Shown piece by piece: positions 1 through 6,524 of a stretch of DNA of 8,573 bases (position 1 is its first letter; every line of letters starts with the position of its first letter). Both the position numbers and the translations under genes were made by a program. Below the pieces are notes generated by a model. That model saw only the letters and a list, made by a program, of their open reading frames with translations. It had not been told where the DNA came from and searched no databases. The DNA is from an uncultured Anaerovibrio sp. (GTDB lineage: Bacteria; Bacillota; Negativicutes; Selenomonadales; Selenomonadaceae). The stretch is from NCBI GenBank assembly GCA_934196075.1, contig CAKPVW010000065.1:1-8573 (forward strand), read 5' to 3'.

Positions 1-23
1 GTTTACTGTGTCATATTTTATTA

Positions 24-57
24 TTCTAGATTCTTTATCATGATAAAGAATCTAGAA
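24..57. repeat. Perfect 34-bp palindrome
   Basis: TTCTAGATTCTTTATCA (24-40) is followed without any spacer by its exact reverse complement TGATAAAGAATCTAGAA (41-57). Symmetry ends abruptly on both sides. It lies just beyond the nitroreductase terminator. There is no T-tract, so it is not an ordinary terminator. A protein-binding or recombination site, or a fused pair of element ends, is possible. Function is unknown. Confidence 0.9.
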
Positions 58-71
58 CTTTCCTATAAAGC

Positions 72-105
72 AAAAAACGCAGCTGTGAATTTTTCACAAC
101 TGCGT
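72..105 (-). terminator. Intrinsic terminator downstream of the nitroreductase gene
   Basis: On the minus strand ACGCAGTTGTGAA (105-93), loop AAA and TTCACAGCTGCGT (89-77) form a 13-bp stem with one G-T pair, followed by TTTTTT (77-72). It is a strong rho-independent terminator in the direction of the nitroreductase gene, about 155 nt past its stop. No matching T-tract exists for the plus strand. Confidence 0.9.
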
Positions 106-115
106 ACAGCAAAGA

Positions 116-147
116 TTATAACCCCTAGATTATTCAAAGAAAATGCC
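116..147 (+). repeat. Left copy of a 32-bp inverted repeat flanking the nitroreductase gene
   Basis: The plus strand reads TTATAACCCCTAGATTATTC then AAAGAAAATGCC, matching the minus strand of 831-862 with two substitutions (T/C and G/C). Similarity stops sharply after GCC. Both copies begin with TTATAA at the outer end. No longer target-site duplication is visible beyond that. Confidence 0.85.
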
Positions 148-170
148 TTTGCATTTTCTTTCAATGGGGT
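121..170. repeat. Long imperfect hairpin built from the left inverted-repeat sequence
   Basis: ACCCC (121-125) pairs with GGGGT (166-170), ATT (132-134) with AAT (163-165), and AAAGAAAATGC (136-146) with GCATTTTCTTT (151-161). There is a 4-base loop, one C/C mismatch and a 6-base bulge, 19 bp in all. It looks like the repeat unit joined head to head with a shortened second copy of itself. There is no T-tract on either strand, so it is not a classical terminator. Confidence 0.7.
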
Positions 171-174
171 TTCG

Positions 175-257
175 ACGAGGGTGGAGATATTCGCTCCACC
201 CTGTCATTAGCACAACTTCCCGCCACCTATAGAGGTGGGGGACATCGGACACCTCGT
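175..257. repeat. Multi-hairpin element, possible IS200/IS605-type end or structured RNA
   Basis: An outer pairing of ACGAGG (175-180) with CCTCGT (252-257) encloses two strong hairpins. The first has a 9-bp stem, AGGGTGGAG (178-186) with CTCCACCCT (194-202). The second is CCACCT (223-228) with AGGTGG (233-238), loop ATAG, extended by TCCC/GGGA across a bulged G. The second hairpin resembles the short G/C-rich stem near the end of IS200/IS605 elements. No tnpA or tnpB is present, so at most this is a remnant or non-autonomous copy. It begins 4 bp beyond the nitroreductase stop and would also form in that mRNA's 3' end. Pairings are seen directly; identity is inferred. Confidence 0.5.
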
Positions 258-261
258 TATT

Positions 262-789
262 TTATTTTACGTAGAATACTCGATTAGGCTTACGGGCAGG
301 AGTCTTGGGATATTCACCTTCCACATAGCCCAATGCACAATGACCAATTCCCTCATATTCCTCCTCAATGCCTAGAGACTTGAGGAAATCCTTGCCCCAG
401 TCCATTTCAAATTCTTCCTTGGCTCTATGAATCCAGCAACTGCCAATACCCAATTCATGGGCGGCCAGCATAAGATTCCCCATAACCAAACTGCCATCGT
501 AAACCCGGTTAGGCCAGCTCTTTTTGGCCAAGACAATAATCATGGCAGGAGCACCATAGAAGGGGTCAAAACCTTCTTTCCAGCCACCAATCTGACAGTT
601 TAGCTGAGAAATCTTGTCCCTCAATTCTTTATTGGTAACCTGAATCATAATGGTATTTTGCTCGCCATGACCACTGGCAGCATAAAGACCTGCTTCAATA
701 ATCTTATCCATAATATCCTGAGGCACCATATCCGCCTTGAACTTGCGAATACTTCTCCTAGTCTCCATTTTCTGCAAAACGTCACTCAT
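262..789 (-). CDS. Nitroreductase-family FMN-dependent oxidoreductase
   Basis: The nitroreductase superfamily comprises flavin enzymes that reduce nitroaromatics, quinones or flavins with NAD(P)H; the physiological substrate here cannot be read from sequence. The 175-residue product has the N-terminal FMN-phosphate site RRSIRKF (11-17), the AASGHGEQNT segment (37-46), a central helix GNLMLAAHELGIGSCWIHRAKEE (about 104-126), and the terminal GxxxKxxxRKPxxxVFYVK region. Length is typical of the small subfamily found in anaerobic Bacillota. The start chosen is ATG at 789, which has AGGAGGG about 8 nt upstream. An in-frame ATG at 810 would place that ribosome-binding site inside the gene and was rejected. 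It lies 112 nt after nrnA, is bracketed by inverted repeats, and is followed by a hairpin-rich element and a terminator. Confidence 0.93.
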   Translation of the reverse strand: MSDVLQKMETRRSIRKFKADMVPQDIMDKIIEAGLYAASGHGEQNTIMIQVTNKELRDKISQLNCQIGGWKEGFDPFYGAPAMIIVLAKKSWPNRVYDGSLVMGNLMLAAHELGIGSCWIHRAKEEFEMDWGKDFLKSLGIEEEYEGIGHCALGYVEGEYPKTPARKPNRVFYVK

Positions 790-830
790 TTGTTTTCCCT
801 CCTGTTTCAAAATCTATATAATTATCTAAG

Positions 831-862
831 GGCATTTTCTTTCAATAATCTAGGGATTATAA
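831..862 (-). repeat. Right copy of a 32-bp inverted repeat flanking the nitroreductase gene
   Basis: The minus strand reads TTATAATCCCTAGATTATTG then AAAGAAAATGCC. The same 32 bases, with two substitutions, occur on the plus strand at 116-147. The two copies face each other across the nitroreductase gene. This copy lies in the nrnA-nitroreductase spacer and contains the candidate -10 box. Confidence 0.85.
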
Positions 863-884
863 ACAATGCCATATCTTATCCTTA
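856..884 (-). promoter_or_regulatory. Possible promoter of the nitroreductase gene
   Basis: A perfect TATAAT lies at 861-856 on the minus strand, 66 bp upstream of the nitroreductase start. The best -35 at 17-18 bp spacing is poor (TAAGGA or TTAAGG). The -10 lies at the outer end of the right inverted repeat. No terminator is visible after nrnA, so read-through from nrnA is an alternative. Confidence 0.4.
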
Positions 885-901
885 ATCATTCAAGCTGGTT
901 C

Positions 902-1837
902 TCAAATATGTCTGCTGATTGCCTCCAGCAGCTTGGTCTTGGCAGCAGCCAAAGGCTCCTCAATGGTGCAGCCTGCTGCCCGCACATGGCCGCCGCCACC
1001 AAATTCTGTGGCAATGGCACTGACATCCACTCCTTTGGAGCGCATACTGGCCCGACACTTTCCAGGCTCTACTTCCTTCATCAGCACAGCCACATCTACG
1101 CCAGCAATAATTCTTGCTCCGTCAATAAACCCTTCTGTAGTGTCAAGTGTTTCATAGAGGTCCTTGTCAATAAAAATGCCTGCCACTCTGCCATCCATGG
1201 ACATTTCAATAGTTTCCATGGCTTTGGCTCTGTCCAGCACCTCCTTGAAGCTACGCTTCTCTAATGCCTCCGAAACCACATGGGGCTGAGCCCCAGCCTC
1301 TACCATATCAGCGGCTGCCCGCAGGGTAAAAGCACTGGTATTAGAAAAACGGAAATTACCTGTATCTGTGGAAAGCCCTGTATAGATACATAAGGCTACT
1401 GCTGAGTCTGGCGTAACAGCCAATTCCTGAGCCAGCTGATAAATAATCTCTGCTGTAGCGGCTCTTTCTGCATCTAGATAGAGGAAATCTGCCTCCCCAT
1501 CATTGGTGCGGTGATGGTCAATATTGATAATCGGTGCCTGACATTTGTCCAAGACCTGGCCTATTCTGTCCTTGGATACATCCAACATAATCAGATAATC
1601 CGCTGGATAACTTTCTTTTTCCGGCTTCTGTATAGCCTCAATATCTGGCAAAAAGCCAAAACTCTCTGGAATATCGTCATCTATCAGCACTTCCACATTC
1701 TTCCCCAACCGTATCAACATCTGATACAGGGCCAAGGATGAGCCAAGAGCATCTCCGTCAGGATTCACATGGGTGGTAATCACCAGATTTTCTGCCTCCA
1801 GCATTTTGGCTGCTGCTTCCTTTAATGTTATATGCAC
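902..1837 (-). CDS. nrnA: DHH-family bifunctional oligoribonuclease and pAp phosphatase NrnA
   Basis: NrnA degrades 2-5 nt RNA fragments and dephosphorylates 3'-phosphoadenosine 5'-phosphate; relatives also hydrolyse linear dinucleotides from c-di-AMP breakdown. The 311-residue protein carries the DHH metal site: HVNPDGDALGS (23-33), LDVS with Asp86, DHH 107-109, and STDTGNFRF with Asp158. The C-terminal DHHA1 substrate-binding domain has GGGGH at 280-284 and RAAG just after. The frame opens with two GTG codons, at 1846 and 1837. The purine-rich AAAGGA lies 10 nt before the second but only one base before the first, so 1837 is preferred; starting at 1846 would add three residues. It lies 28 nt downstream of fic (19 nt with the other start) with no promoter visible between, so it is probably co-transcribed with fic. 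truB does not follow it, unlike the usual order. Confidence 0.93.
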   Translation of the reverse strand: MHITLKEAAAKMLEAENLVITTHVNPDGDALGSSLALYQMLIRLGKNVEVLIDDDIPESFGFLPDIEAIQKPEKESYPADYLIMLDVSKDRIGQVLDKCQAPIINIDHHRTNDGEADFLYLDAERAATAEIIYQLAQELAVTPDSAVALCIYTGLSTDTGNFRFSNTSAFTLRAAADMVEAGAQPHVVSEALEKRSFKEVLDRAKAMETIEMSMDGRVAGIFIDKDLYETLDTTEGFIDGARIIAGVDVAVLMKEVEPGKCRASMRSKGVDVSAIATEFGGGGHVRAAGCTIEEPLAAAKTKLLEAISRHI

Positions 1838-1865
1838 AGTAACCACTTCCTTTCTTTATTTGTTC

Positions 1866-2912
1866 CTAATCTATTCGGAAATAACAGGTATTTTTACCTT
1901 TTCCTTCTCTTTTTAATTCACCAGATGAAAGCATTTTTCGTAGTGCCCCTTCTATAGAACTATCACTTAAATTGGGACACACTTCACGTATATCTTGCTT
2001 ATTAAACCGTCCTAGTTTATTTTTGCTAGCCCTACGTACCATTTCTAGGGCTGAAAGCTTAACCCCTATCAAATCCATTCTATCTTCAAAATCTTTGTAA
2101 GCCGCTAGAATTATTCCCAACATATATTTTATAAAAGGTATAATATCTTCCGTTCCTTCATGCCATCCATCCTGAGAGCGAGATAACGCATCATAATACA
2201 GATCTTTATTTTTGGCAATTTTACTTTCTAAAGAAATATATCTTCCCACATAGAAACCATTTCTATATAGTAAAAGTGTTGTTAGCAAGCGGCTCATTCT
2301 GCCATTTCCATCATTAAATGGATGAATACATAGAAAATCATGTATAAAAACCGGTATTAAAATCAATGGTTCCAGCGCCATGTTGCCAATTGCACGATTA
2401 TATTCTTCACATATTTTATCAATTGCCTCTGGAGTTTCAGTGGGAGCCATAGGGGTAAACAACACTTGAACATGACCATCTGGATAAGTCGCGCTAATAT
2501 AATTTTGTACATTTTTTGTCTTACCTGCCATGAAATTATTCATATGACTATAAAGTATTTTATGCAGCTGCAATATATAGTTTTGCGAAATTGGAATAAC
2601 ATCGAAGTTCTCATGTATTATGTTCAAAACATCTCTATAACCCGCAATCTCCTGTTCATCACGATTTTTAGGTGTTGTTTTTTCCTCTACCAATTGTTTT
2701 ATCCTTGTACTAGTTGTAACAATACCTTCTATGGCATTAGAAGCTTCAGTACTTTGAATTTTGGCAATTTCTATTAACTTTTCCAGTTCTTCTGGACGTT
2801 GTTTTAGATAGAGTTCCTGCTTGCCTGCTTCTTTGTAGATTGCCGCAATCAAGCCAAGAATTTCTGAATCCCACAAATAATCCCTTATTGCAGAATAATT
2901 AAATGTCCTCAT
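1866..2912 (-). CDS. Fic-domain AMP-transferase with N-terminal inhibitory motif and C-terminal winged-helix-like domain
   Basis: Fic proteins usually transfer AMP from ATP to Ser/Thr/Tyr hydroxyls of target proteins. The catalytic motif HPFNDGNGRMSR is complete at 197-208, including the histidine and phosphate-binding residues. The inhibition helix motif (S/T)xxxE(G/N) is present as SNAIEG at 58-63, so this is a self-inhibited class II Fic enzyme that needs no separate antitoxin. The flap lies near 139-153. The last 65 residues (about 285-348: LSALEMV... FNKQDIREVCPNLSDSSIEGALRKML... GELKREGKG) look like a winged helix-turn-helix, suggesting DNA binding. The start is ATG with GGGGAGG 8 nt upstream. 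The gene is clearly more AT-rich than its neighbours and sits between rbfA and nrnA, which suggests acquisition. It has its own promoter and operator. The target protein is unknown. Confidence 0.92.
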   Translation of the reverse strand: MRTFNYSAIRDYLWDSEILGLIAAIYKEAGKQELYLKQRPEELEKLIEIAKIQSTEASNAIEGIVTTSTRIKQLVEEKTTPKNRDEQEIAGYRDVLNIIHENFDVIPISQNYILQLHKILYSHMNNFMAGKTKNVQNYISATYPDGHVQVLFTPMAPTETPEAIDKICEEYNRAIGNMALEPLILIPVFIHDFLCIHPFNDGNGRMSRLLTTLLLYRNGFYVGRYISLESKIAKNKDLYYDALSRSQDGWHEGTEDIIPFIKYMLGIILAAYKDFEDRMDLIGVKLSALEMVRRASKNKLGRFNKQDIREVCPNLSDSSIEGALRKMLSSGELKREGKGKNTCYFRID

Positions 2913-2983
2913 TCCCTTATCCTCCCCTATATTCCCTTAAAATATAACAAATTTTAAGGGAATAGTCAATATAATAAGGGAAT
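2911..2983. promoter_or_regulatory. Four-site symmetric operator around the fic promoter
   Basis: Four copies of TAAGGGAAT (or its complement ATTCCCTTA) lie at 2911-2919, 2931-2939, 2955-2963 and 2975-2983, all mirror-symmetric about base 2947. The inner pair extends to a perfect 13-bp inverted repeat (2931-2943 and 2951-2963, 7-bp spacer) covering the promoter spacer and most of the -10. The outer pair is offset by exactly 20 bp on each side; one copy lies upstream of the -35 and the other overlaps the start codon. The start site falls inside the inner repeat, so this is a DNA operator rather than an mRNA hairpin. The regulator is probably the Fic protein itself through its C-terminal DNA-binding-like domain (inference). 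Confidence 0.8.
2941..2969 (-). promoter_or_regulatory. Promoter of fic (and probably nrnA)
   Basis: Minus-strand TTGACT (2969-2964), a 17-bp spacer and TATATT (2946-2941) make a near-consensus sigma-A promoter. The start site should be near 2934, leaving a leader of about 22 nt with the GGGGAGG ribosome-binding site (2927-2921) placed 8 nt before the fic ATG. Confidence 0.85.
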
Positions 2984-2984
2984 C

Positions 2985-3011
2985 AAAAAAGAGACCACCG
3001 AAGCAGTCTCT
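2985..3011 (-). terminator. Intrinsic terminator after rbfA
   Basis: On the minus strand AGAGACTGC-TTCG-GTGGTCTCT forms a 9-bp stem (two G-T wobbles) closed by the very stable cUUCGg tetraloop (3011-2990). It runs straight into TTTTTT (2990-2985). It ends the rimP-rbfA transcript and isolates the downstream fic-nrnA unit from it. The T-tract abuts the outermost fic operator site, leaving only one base between them. Confidence 0.9.
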
Positions 3012-3028
3012 AAAAAACATATTTTTAT

Positions 3029-3394
3029 TTACTCAGCATCCTTGCTGTGCTCCTGCTTTTCAATCTGCAGCAGCAGTTTCTGAATATGATCACTGTAATC
3101 CAGGGATTTATCCAGAACAAATTTTAACTCAGGGGTAACTCTCAGGCGGATACGATGTCCTACCTCACGGCGGATAAAGCCCAGAGAGCTATTCAGACCA
3201 GCCCAGCTCTTGGCTATCTGTTCATCATTGCCCATGATGCTGACAAATACCTTGGCACTGCTCAAATCTCTGGTAATCTCTACCTGGGTAACAGTCACAA
3301 AGCCGATTCTTGGATCCTTTAGCTCCTGCAGAATAATCTGACTGATTTCCTGCTTCATGAGCTCCTGAATTTTTTCTATACGAAGCTGGCTCAT
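3029..3394 (-). CDS. rbfA: 30S ribosome-binding factor RbfA
   Basis: RbfA is a small KH-fold protein that binds immature 30S subunits near the 5' end of 16S rRNA and acts in late maturation and cold adaptation. The 121-residue length is typical. Conserved stretches are visible: LKDPRIGFVTVTQVEITRDL (25-44), the LGFIRREVGHRIRLR block (71-85) and PELKFVLDKS (88-97), followed by a polar tail. The start ATG has a GGAGGG ribosome-binding site about 9 nt upstream. It is the last gene of the rimP operon: a strong terminator begins 17 nt after its stop. Confidence 0.97.
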   Translation of the reverse strand: MSQLRIEKIQELMKQEISQIILQELKDPRIGFVTVTQVEITRDLSSAKVFVSIMGNDEQIAKSWAGLNSSLGFIRREVGHRIRLRVTPELKFVLDKSLDYSDHIQKLLLQIEKQEHSKDAE

Positions 3395-3417
3395 ATCTCT
3401 ACCCTCCGTTTCTTGTT

Positions 3418-5928
3418 TTATTCCTTATTTAAATCATTAATAGTGGTTTTTACCTCTTCCATGGTATAAGCCTCTATAATATCTCCCTCACGGAAATCCT
3501 TGTAATCCTTGATGGTAATACCACATTCGTAGCCTGCGGCAACTTCCTTCACATCATCCTTGAAGCGACGGAGGCCATCCAGCTCGCCATCAAAGACCTC
3601 AATATTGTCACGGACAATACGAATCTTGGACTGATTGGTAATCTTGCCCTCCAGTACATAGGAACCAGCCACCAGAGCCTTGGAGAATTTCATAACCTGA
3701 CGAATCTCCACCTTGCCCTGAATAACTTCCTTGTACTTTGGTGCCAACATACCGCTCATGGCTTCCTTAACATCGTTCAGGGCATCATAGATAACCCGAT
3801 AGGTGCGAATATCAATGCCTTCGGTATCTGCTACACGGCGGGCATTAGCATCTGGACGCACGTTAAAGGCAATAACCAAAGCATTGGAGGCAGAAGCCAG
3901 CATAACATCAGACTCGGTAACAGCACCTACACCGGAATGTACAATGCGTACACGAACCTCATCATTCTTGTTCAAGCCCATGAGAGAGCTGTTCAATGCC
4001 TCTACAGAGCCCTGAACATCGGCTTTAACTACAATGTTCAGATCCTTCAAATGGCCTTCCTGAATCTGGTTAAAGAGATCATCCAAAGAAACCTTCTTGG
4101 CATGAATCATATCGTTGCGCTGCTTCTCCATGCGCTTTTCTGCAATGGTACGAGCCTGCTTCTCCTCCAGAGCTGCCAGTTCGTCACCAGCTGCTGGTAC
4201 ATCGTTAAGACCCAGCACCTCTACAGGAACAGAAGGACCAGCCTTCTTCACATTCTCACCACGGTCATTGAGCATAGCACGAACCTTACCATAGGTAGTG
4301 CCAGCCACAATGGAATCACCAATGCGCAAAGTACCAGACTGAACCAGTACAGTAGCTACAGGGCCGCGGCCCTTGTCCAGCTGTGCCTCAATGATAACAC
4401 CACGAGCCTCACGCTTCGGATTGGCCTTCAGTTCCTTCACCTCGGCTACCAGCAGTACCATTTCCAGCAAATCACTAATACCGATATTCTTCTTGGCAGA
4501 AACCTCTACCATAATGGTATCTCCGCCGTATTCCTCTGGTACCAGACCATGCTCCATCAGCTCATTCTTTACATTGGCTGGGTTGGCACCTGGCTTATCA
4601 ATCTTGTTGACAGCAACAATAATAGGTACACCGGCATCCTTGGCGTGGTGAATTGCCTCTACGGTCTGTGGCATAACACCATCATCGGCAGCTACTACCA
4701 GAATAGCAATATCTGTTACCTGTGCACCACGGGCACGCATAGCAGTAAAAGCCTCATGGCCAGGAGTATCAAGAAAGACAATCTTCTTGCCCTGACATTT
4801 TACCTGATATGCACCAATATGCTGAGTAATACCGCCAGCCTCATGGGTAGATACGGAAGTCTTTCTGATAACATCCAGCAGAGAGGTTTTACCATGGTCA
4901 ACATGACCCATAACGGTAACAACTGGTGGACGCAGTACCAGAGTCTTTGGATCGTCCACAATCTCTGGAATCAGTGTAGGATCTACCTCTGGCGGCAGCT
5001 CCTCTACATTTACACCAAATTCGCTGGCTACCAGTGCTGCTGTATCGAAATCAATCTCCTGATTGATGCTGGCTAGAACCCCCATCAACATCAGCTTCTT
5101 GATAATCTCAGCAGCTGTACAGCTCATTTTGCTGGCCAGATCCTTGACGATAATAGTCTCGCCTACTTTGATGTTCTTTGGGCGGGCTATTTCCATCTTT
5201 GGAGCCTGTGGCTGGTTGTTCTTATTGCGGTTATTCTTATTGCGATTGTTCTTGCCGCCAAATCCATTGTTGTTGAAATTGTTGCGGCCATTTTTGCCAT
5301 TACGGTCATTGCGACCACCATTCTGGCGGTTACGATCATTTCTATCCATTCGGTCAGTACGCTCCATCCGGTTATCGCGGTTATTCTTCTTCTCATTCCT
5401 GTTGTCATTATGGCCGCCACCATTACGGTCGTTGCGGTCATTGCGCTCAGGACGATTGTTGTTATTCTTTGGTCTGTCTCCTACAGGCTTCTGACGGTCG
5501 TTCTGATGACCATTGCCCGCATTGTTATGCTGATGCCTGTCTTTGTTGCGCTCCTGCTGGTTGCCATTGCGCTTCTTCTGAGTATCACCAGCATTGTGCT
5601 GTTCACCATTATTACGGCCCTGACGATTTCTATTGTCATTGCGATCCCGATTATTGTGGCTATTGCCACCCTCATGGTGATTGCGCTCCTGCTTGCCACT
5701 CTGTGGCTGCTGAGTATCTTTATGCAGCTCTGCTTTCTGCTTCTGTGGCTTGGCCTCCTGCTGTGGCTTCTGTGGCTGCAGGGCCTTGATTACCACCTGA
5801 CGGGCACTGTCATCCACTGTGCTGGAATGGGATTTGGCCTCAATATTATTCTTGTGCAAAATGCCCAGAATCGTTTTGCTATCCGTATCTAATTCCCTAG
5901 CGATTTCGTATATTCTGTATTTTGACAT
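3418..5928 (-). CDS. infB: Translation initiation factor IF-2
   Basis: IF2 is a GTPase that delivers initiator fMet-tRNA to the 30S subunit and promotes subunit joining. The 836-residue protein begins with an IF2_N domain (1-50, [14 protein letters not shown]). A long disordered linker (about 52-240) follows, made almost only of N, R, D, G, Q, K, H and E. A second IF2_N-like module lies at about 250-310. The G domain has all motifs: GHVDHGKT at 341-348, switch [11 protein letters not shown] from 365, DTPGH 387-391, NKID 441-444 and SAK 477-479. Beta-barrel domain II starts at about 504, with the tRNA-binding C-terminal domains after it. The start ATG is preceded by a GGGGGTGG ribosome-binding site and overlaps the ylxQ stop. 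No internal start with a convincing ribosome-binding site was seen at Met245. rbfA follows after 23 nt. Confidence 0.98.
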   Translation of the reverse strand: MSKYRIYEIARELDTDSKTILGILHKNNIEAKSHSSTVDDSARQVVIKALQPQKPQQEAKPQKQKAELHKDTQQPQSGKQERNHHEGGNSHNNRDRNDNRNRQGRNNGEQHNAGDTQKKRNGNQQERNKDRHQHNNAGNGHQNDRQKPVGDRPKNNNNRPERNDRNDRNGGGHNDNRNEKKNNRDNRMERTDRMDRNDRNRQNGGRNDRNGKNGRNNFNNNGFGGKNNRNKNNRNKNNQPQAPKMEIARPKNIKVGETIIVKDLASKMSCTAAEIIKKLMLMGVLASINQEIDFDTAALVASEFGVNVEELPPEVDPTLIPEIVDDPKTLVLRPPVVTVMGHVDHGKTSLLDVIRKTSVSTHEAGGITQHIGAYQVKCQGKKIVFLDTPGHEAFTAMRARGAQVTDIAILVVAADDGVMPQTVEAIHHAKDAGVPIIVAVNKIDKPGANPANVKNELMEHGLVPEEYGGDTIMVEVSAKKNIGISDLLEMVLLVAEVKELKANPKREARGVIIEAQLDKGRGPVATVLVQSGTLRIGDSIVAGTTYGKVRAMLNDRGENVKKAGPSVPVEVLGLNDVPAAGDELAALEEKQARTIAEKRMEKQRNDMIHAKKVSLDDLFNQIQEGHLKDLNIVVKADVQGSVEALNSSLMGLNKNDEVRVRIVHSGVGAVTESDVMLASASNALVIAFNVRPDANARRVADTEGIDIRTYRVIYDALNDVKEAMSGMLAPKYKEVIQGKVEIRQVMKFSKALVAGSYVLEGKITNQSKIRIVRDNIEVFDGELDGLRRFKDDVKEVAAGYECGITIKDYKDFREGDIIEAYTMEEVKTTINDLNKE

Positions 5929-6254
5929 TAATCCACCCCCGTTTCTCCATCAGAGGGACAAAAGCGGGCAATTGCATTGGCAAACCCTGCATCCGTTACG
6001 GCAGCCACTGCGCGAAAGTTCTTGCCAATACAATGACCTAATTGCTCTCTATCCCAAAGATAGACTATTTTGATTTTTCCTTGTGCCGCCATCTGTGCAT
6101 AACGCTGACGGGTTTCTGCCGAGGCATCCCCCGCCACCAGCAACAGATGGACTTTATTTCCTTGTACTGCCTTGGTTACGGCAAAATCACCGGAGGCCAC
6201 CCGACCAGCCCGCTGTGCCATACTTAGCAGATTCATTATCTTCTGTTCGTTCAT
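5928..6254 (-). CDS. ylxQ: L7Ae/L30e-family K-turn RNA-binding protein YlxQ
   Basis: This is a 108-residue single-domain protein of the L7Ae/L30e/S12e/Gadd45 family, whose bacterial members (YbxF, YlxQ) bind kink-turn RNA; their cellular role is not settled. The N-terminal pattern [18 protein letters not shown] (about 9-26) and [15 protein letters not shown] (about 37-51) match the fold's RNA-binding face. The ATG at 6254 overlaps the rnpM stop by one base. An alternative GTG at 6257 directly precedes it, so the protein might be one residue longer. No good ribosome-binding site is visible (upstream reads CAGCTCCTTTCAGA), so expression probably relies on termination-reinitiation from rnpM. Its own TAA overlaps the infB ATG (TAATG). 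Confidence 0.92.
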   Translation of the reverse strand: MNEQKIMNLLSMAQRAGRVASGDFAVTKAVQGNKVHLLLVAGDASAETRQRYAQMAAQGKIKIVYLWDREQLGHCIGKNFRAVAAVTDAGFANAIARFCPSDGETGVD

Positions 6255-6523
6255 CACTCTGAAAGGAGCTGCTGTAACAGCTCATCGTATACAGCCTTGT
6301 CAATCTTACTTTTGAAGGAACGATCCAGTCCGTGGCTTTTGAAGGCCTTTTCCAGACATTCCTTGTTGTTGCATATATATGCGCCCCGACCAGCCTTCTT
6401 GCCTGTCAGATCTACAGAAAACTCCCCCTCAGGACTGCGTACTATCCGTACCAGCTCCTTCTTGGGATGCTGCTGTTGACAGCCCAGACACAATCTGGCA
6501 GGAATCTTCTTTACTGTTGCCAT
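6254..6523 (-). CDS. rnpM: YlxR-family RNA-binding protein, RNase P modulator RnpM
   Basis: This is a small basic cytoplasmic protein of 89 residues. The family was long of unknown function (YlxR); in Bacillus subtilis it is reported to bind and modulate RNase P. The family pattern is clear: RLCLGC near the N-terminus (Cys12, Cys15), PKKELVRIVRSPEG (20-33), then GKKAGRGAYIC (41-51) and Cys56. The two cysteine pairs are kept. The start chosen is ATG at 6523, one base after the nusA stop, with GAGGAAG as ribosome-binding site inside the end of nusA. A longer in-frame extension to 6622 lies wholly within nusA and lacks family similarity, so it was rejected. The TGA stop overlaps the next start (TGATG). 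Confidence 0.95.
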   Translation of the reverse strand: MATVKKIPARLCLGCQQQHPKKELVRIVRSPEGEFSVDLTGKKAGRGAYICNNKECLEKAFKSHGLDRSFKSKIDKAVYDELLQQLLSE

Positions 6524-6524
6524 A

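Noticed and set aside
1..210. Plus-strand frame open from the left edge for 69 codons
   Set aside because: It runs straight through the 34-bp palindrome, the terminator stem and the inverted repeat, has no family-like features, and is best explained as chance.
790..810. Upstream ATG for the nitroreductase
   Set aside because: The seven extra codons contain the AGGAGGG ribosome-binding site of the downstream ATG.
826..834. TAAGGGCAT in the nitroreductase leader as a fifth fic operator copy
   Set aside because: It differs from TAAGGGAAT at one base, stands alone with no dyad partner, and overlaps the inverted repeat. Chance is likely.
3937..5076. Plus-strand open frame of 379 codons opposite infB
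   Set aside because: infB is unmistakable on the minus strand with all GTPase motifs. The antisense frame has no recognisable domain or ribosome-binding site.
5211..5715. Short tandem-like repeats in infB considered as a CRISPR or satellite array
   Set aside because: The units are irregular, stay in frame and encode the IF2 linker. There are no constant repeats or unique spacers.
5410..5892. Long plus-strand open frame of 160 codons opposite the start of infB
   Set aside because: It is the antisense of the Asn/Arg-rich IF2 linker. The low-complexity codons produce artificial hydrophobic frames on the other strand.
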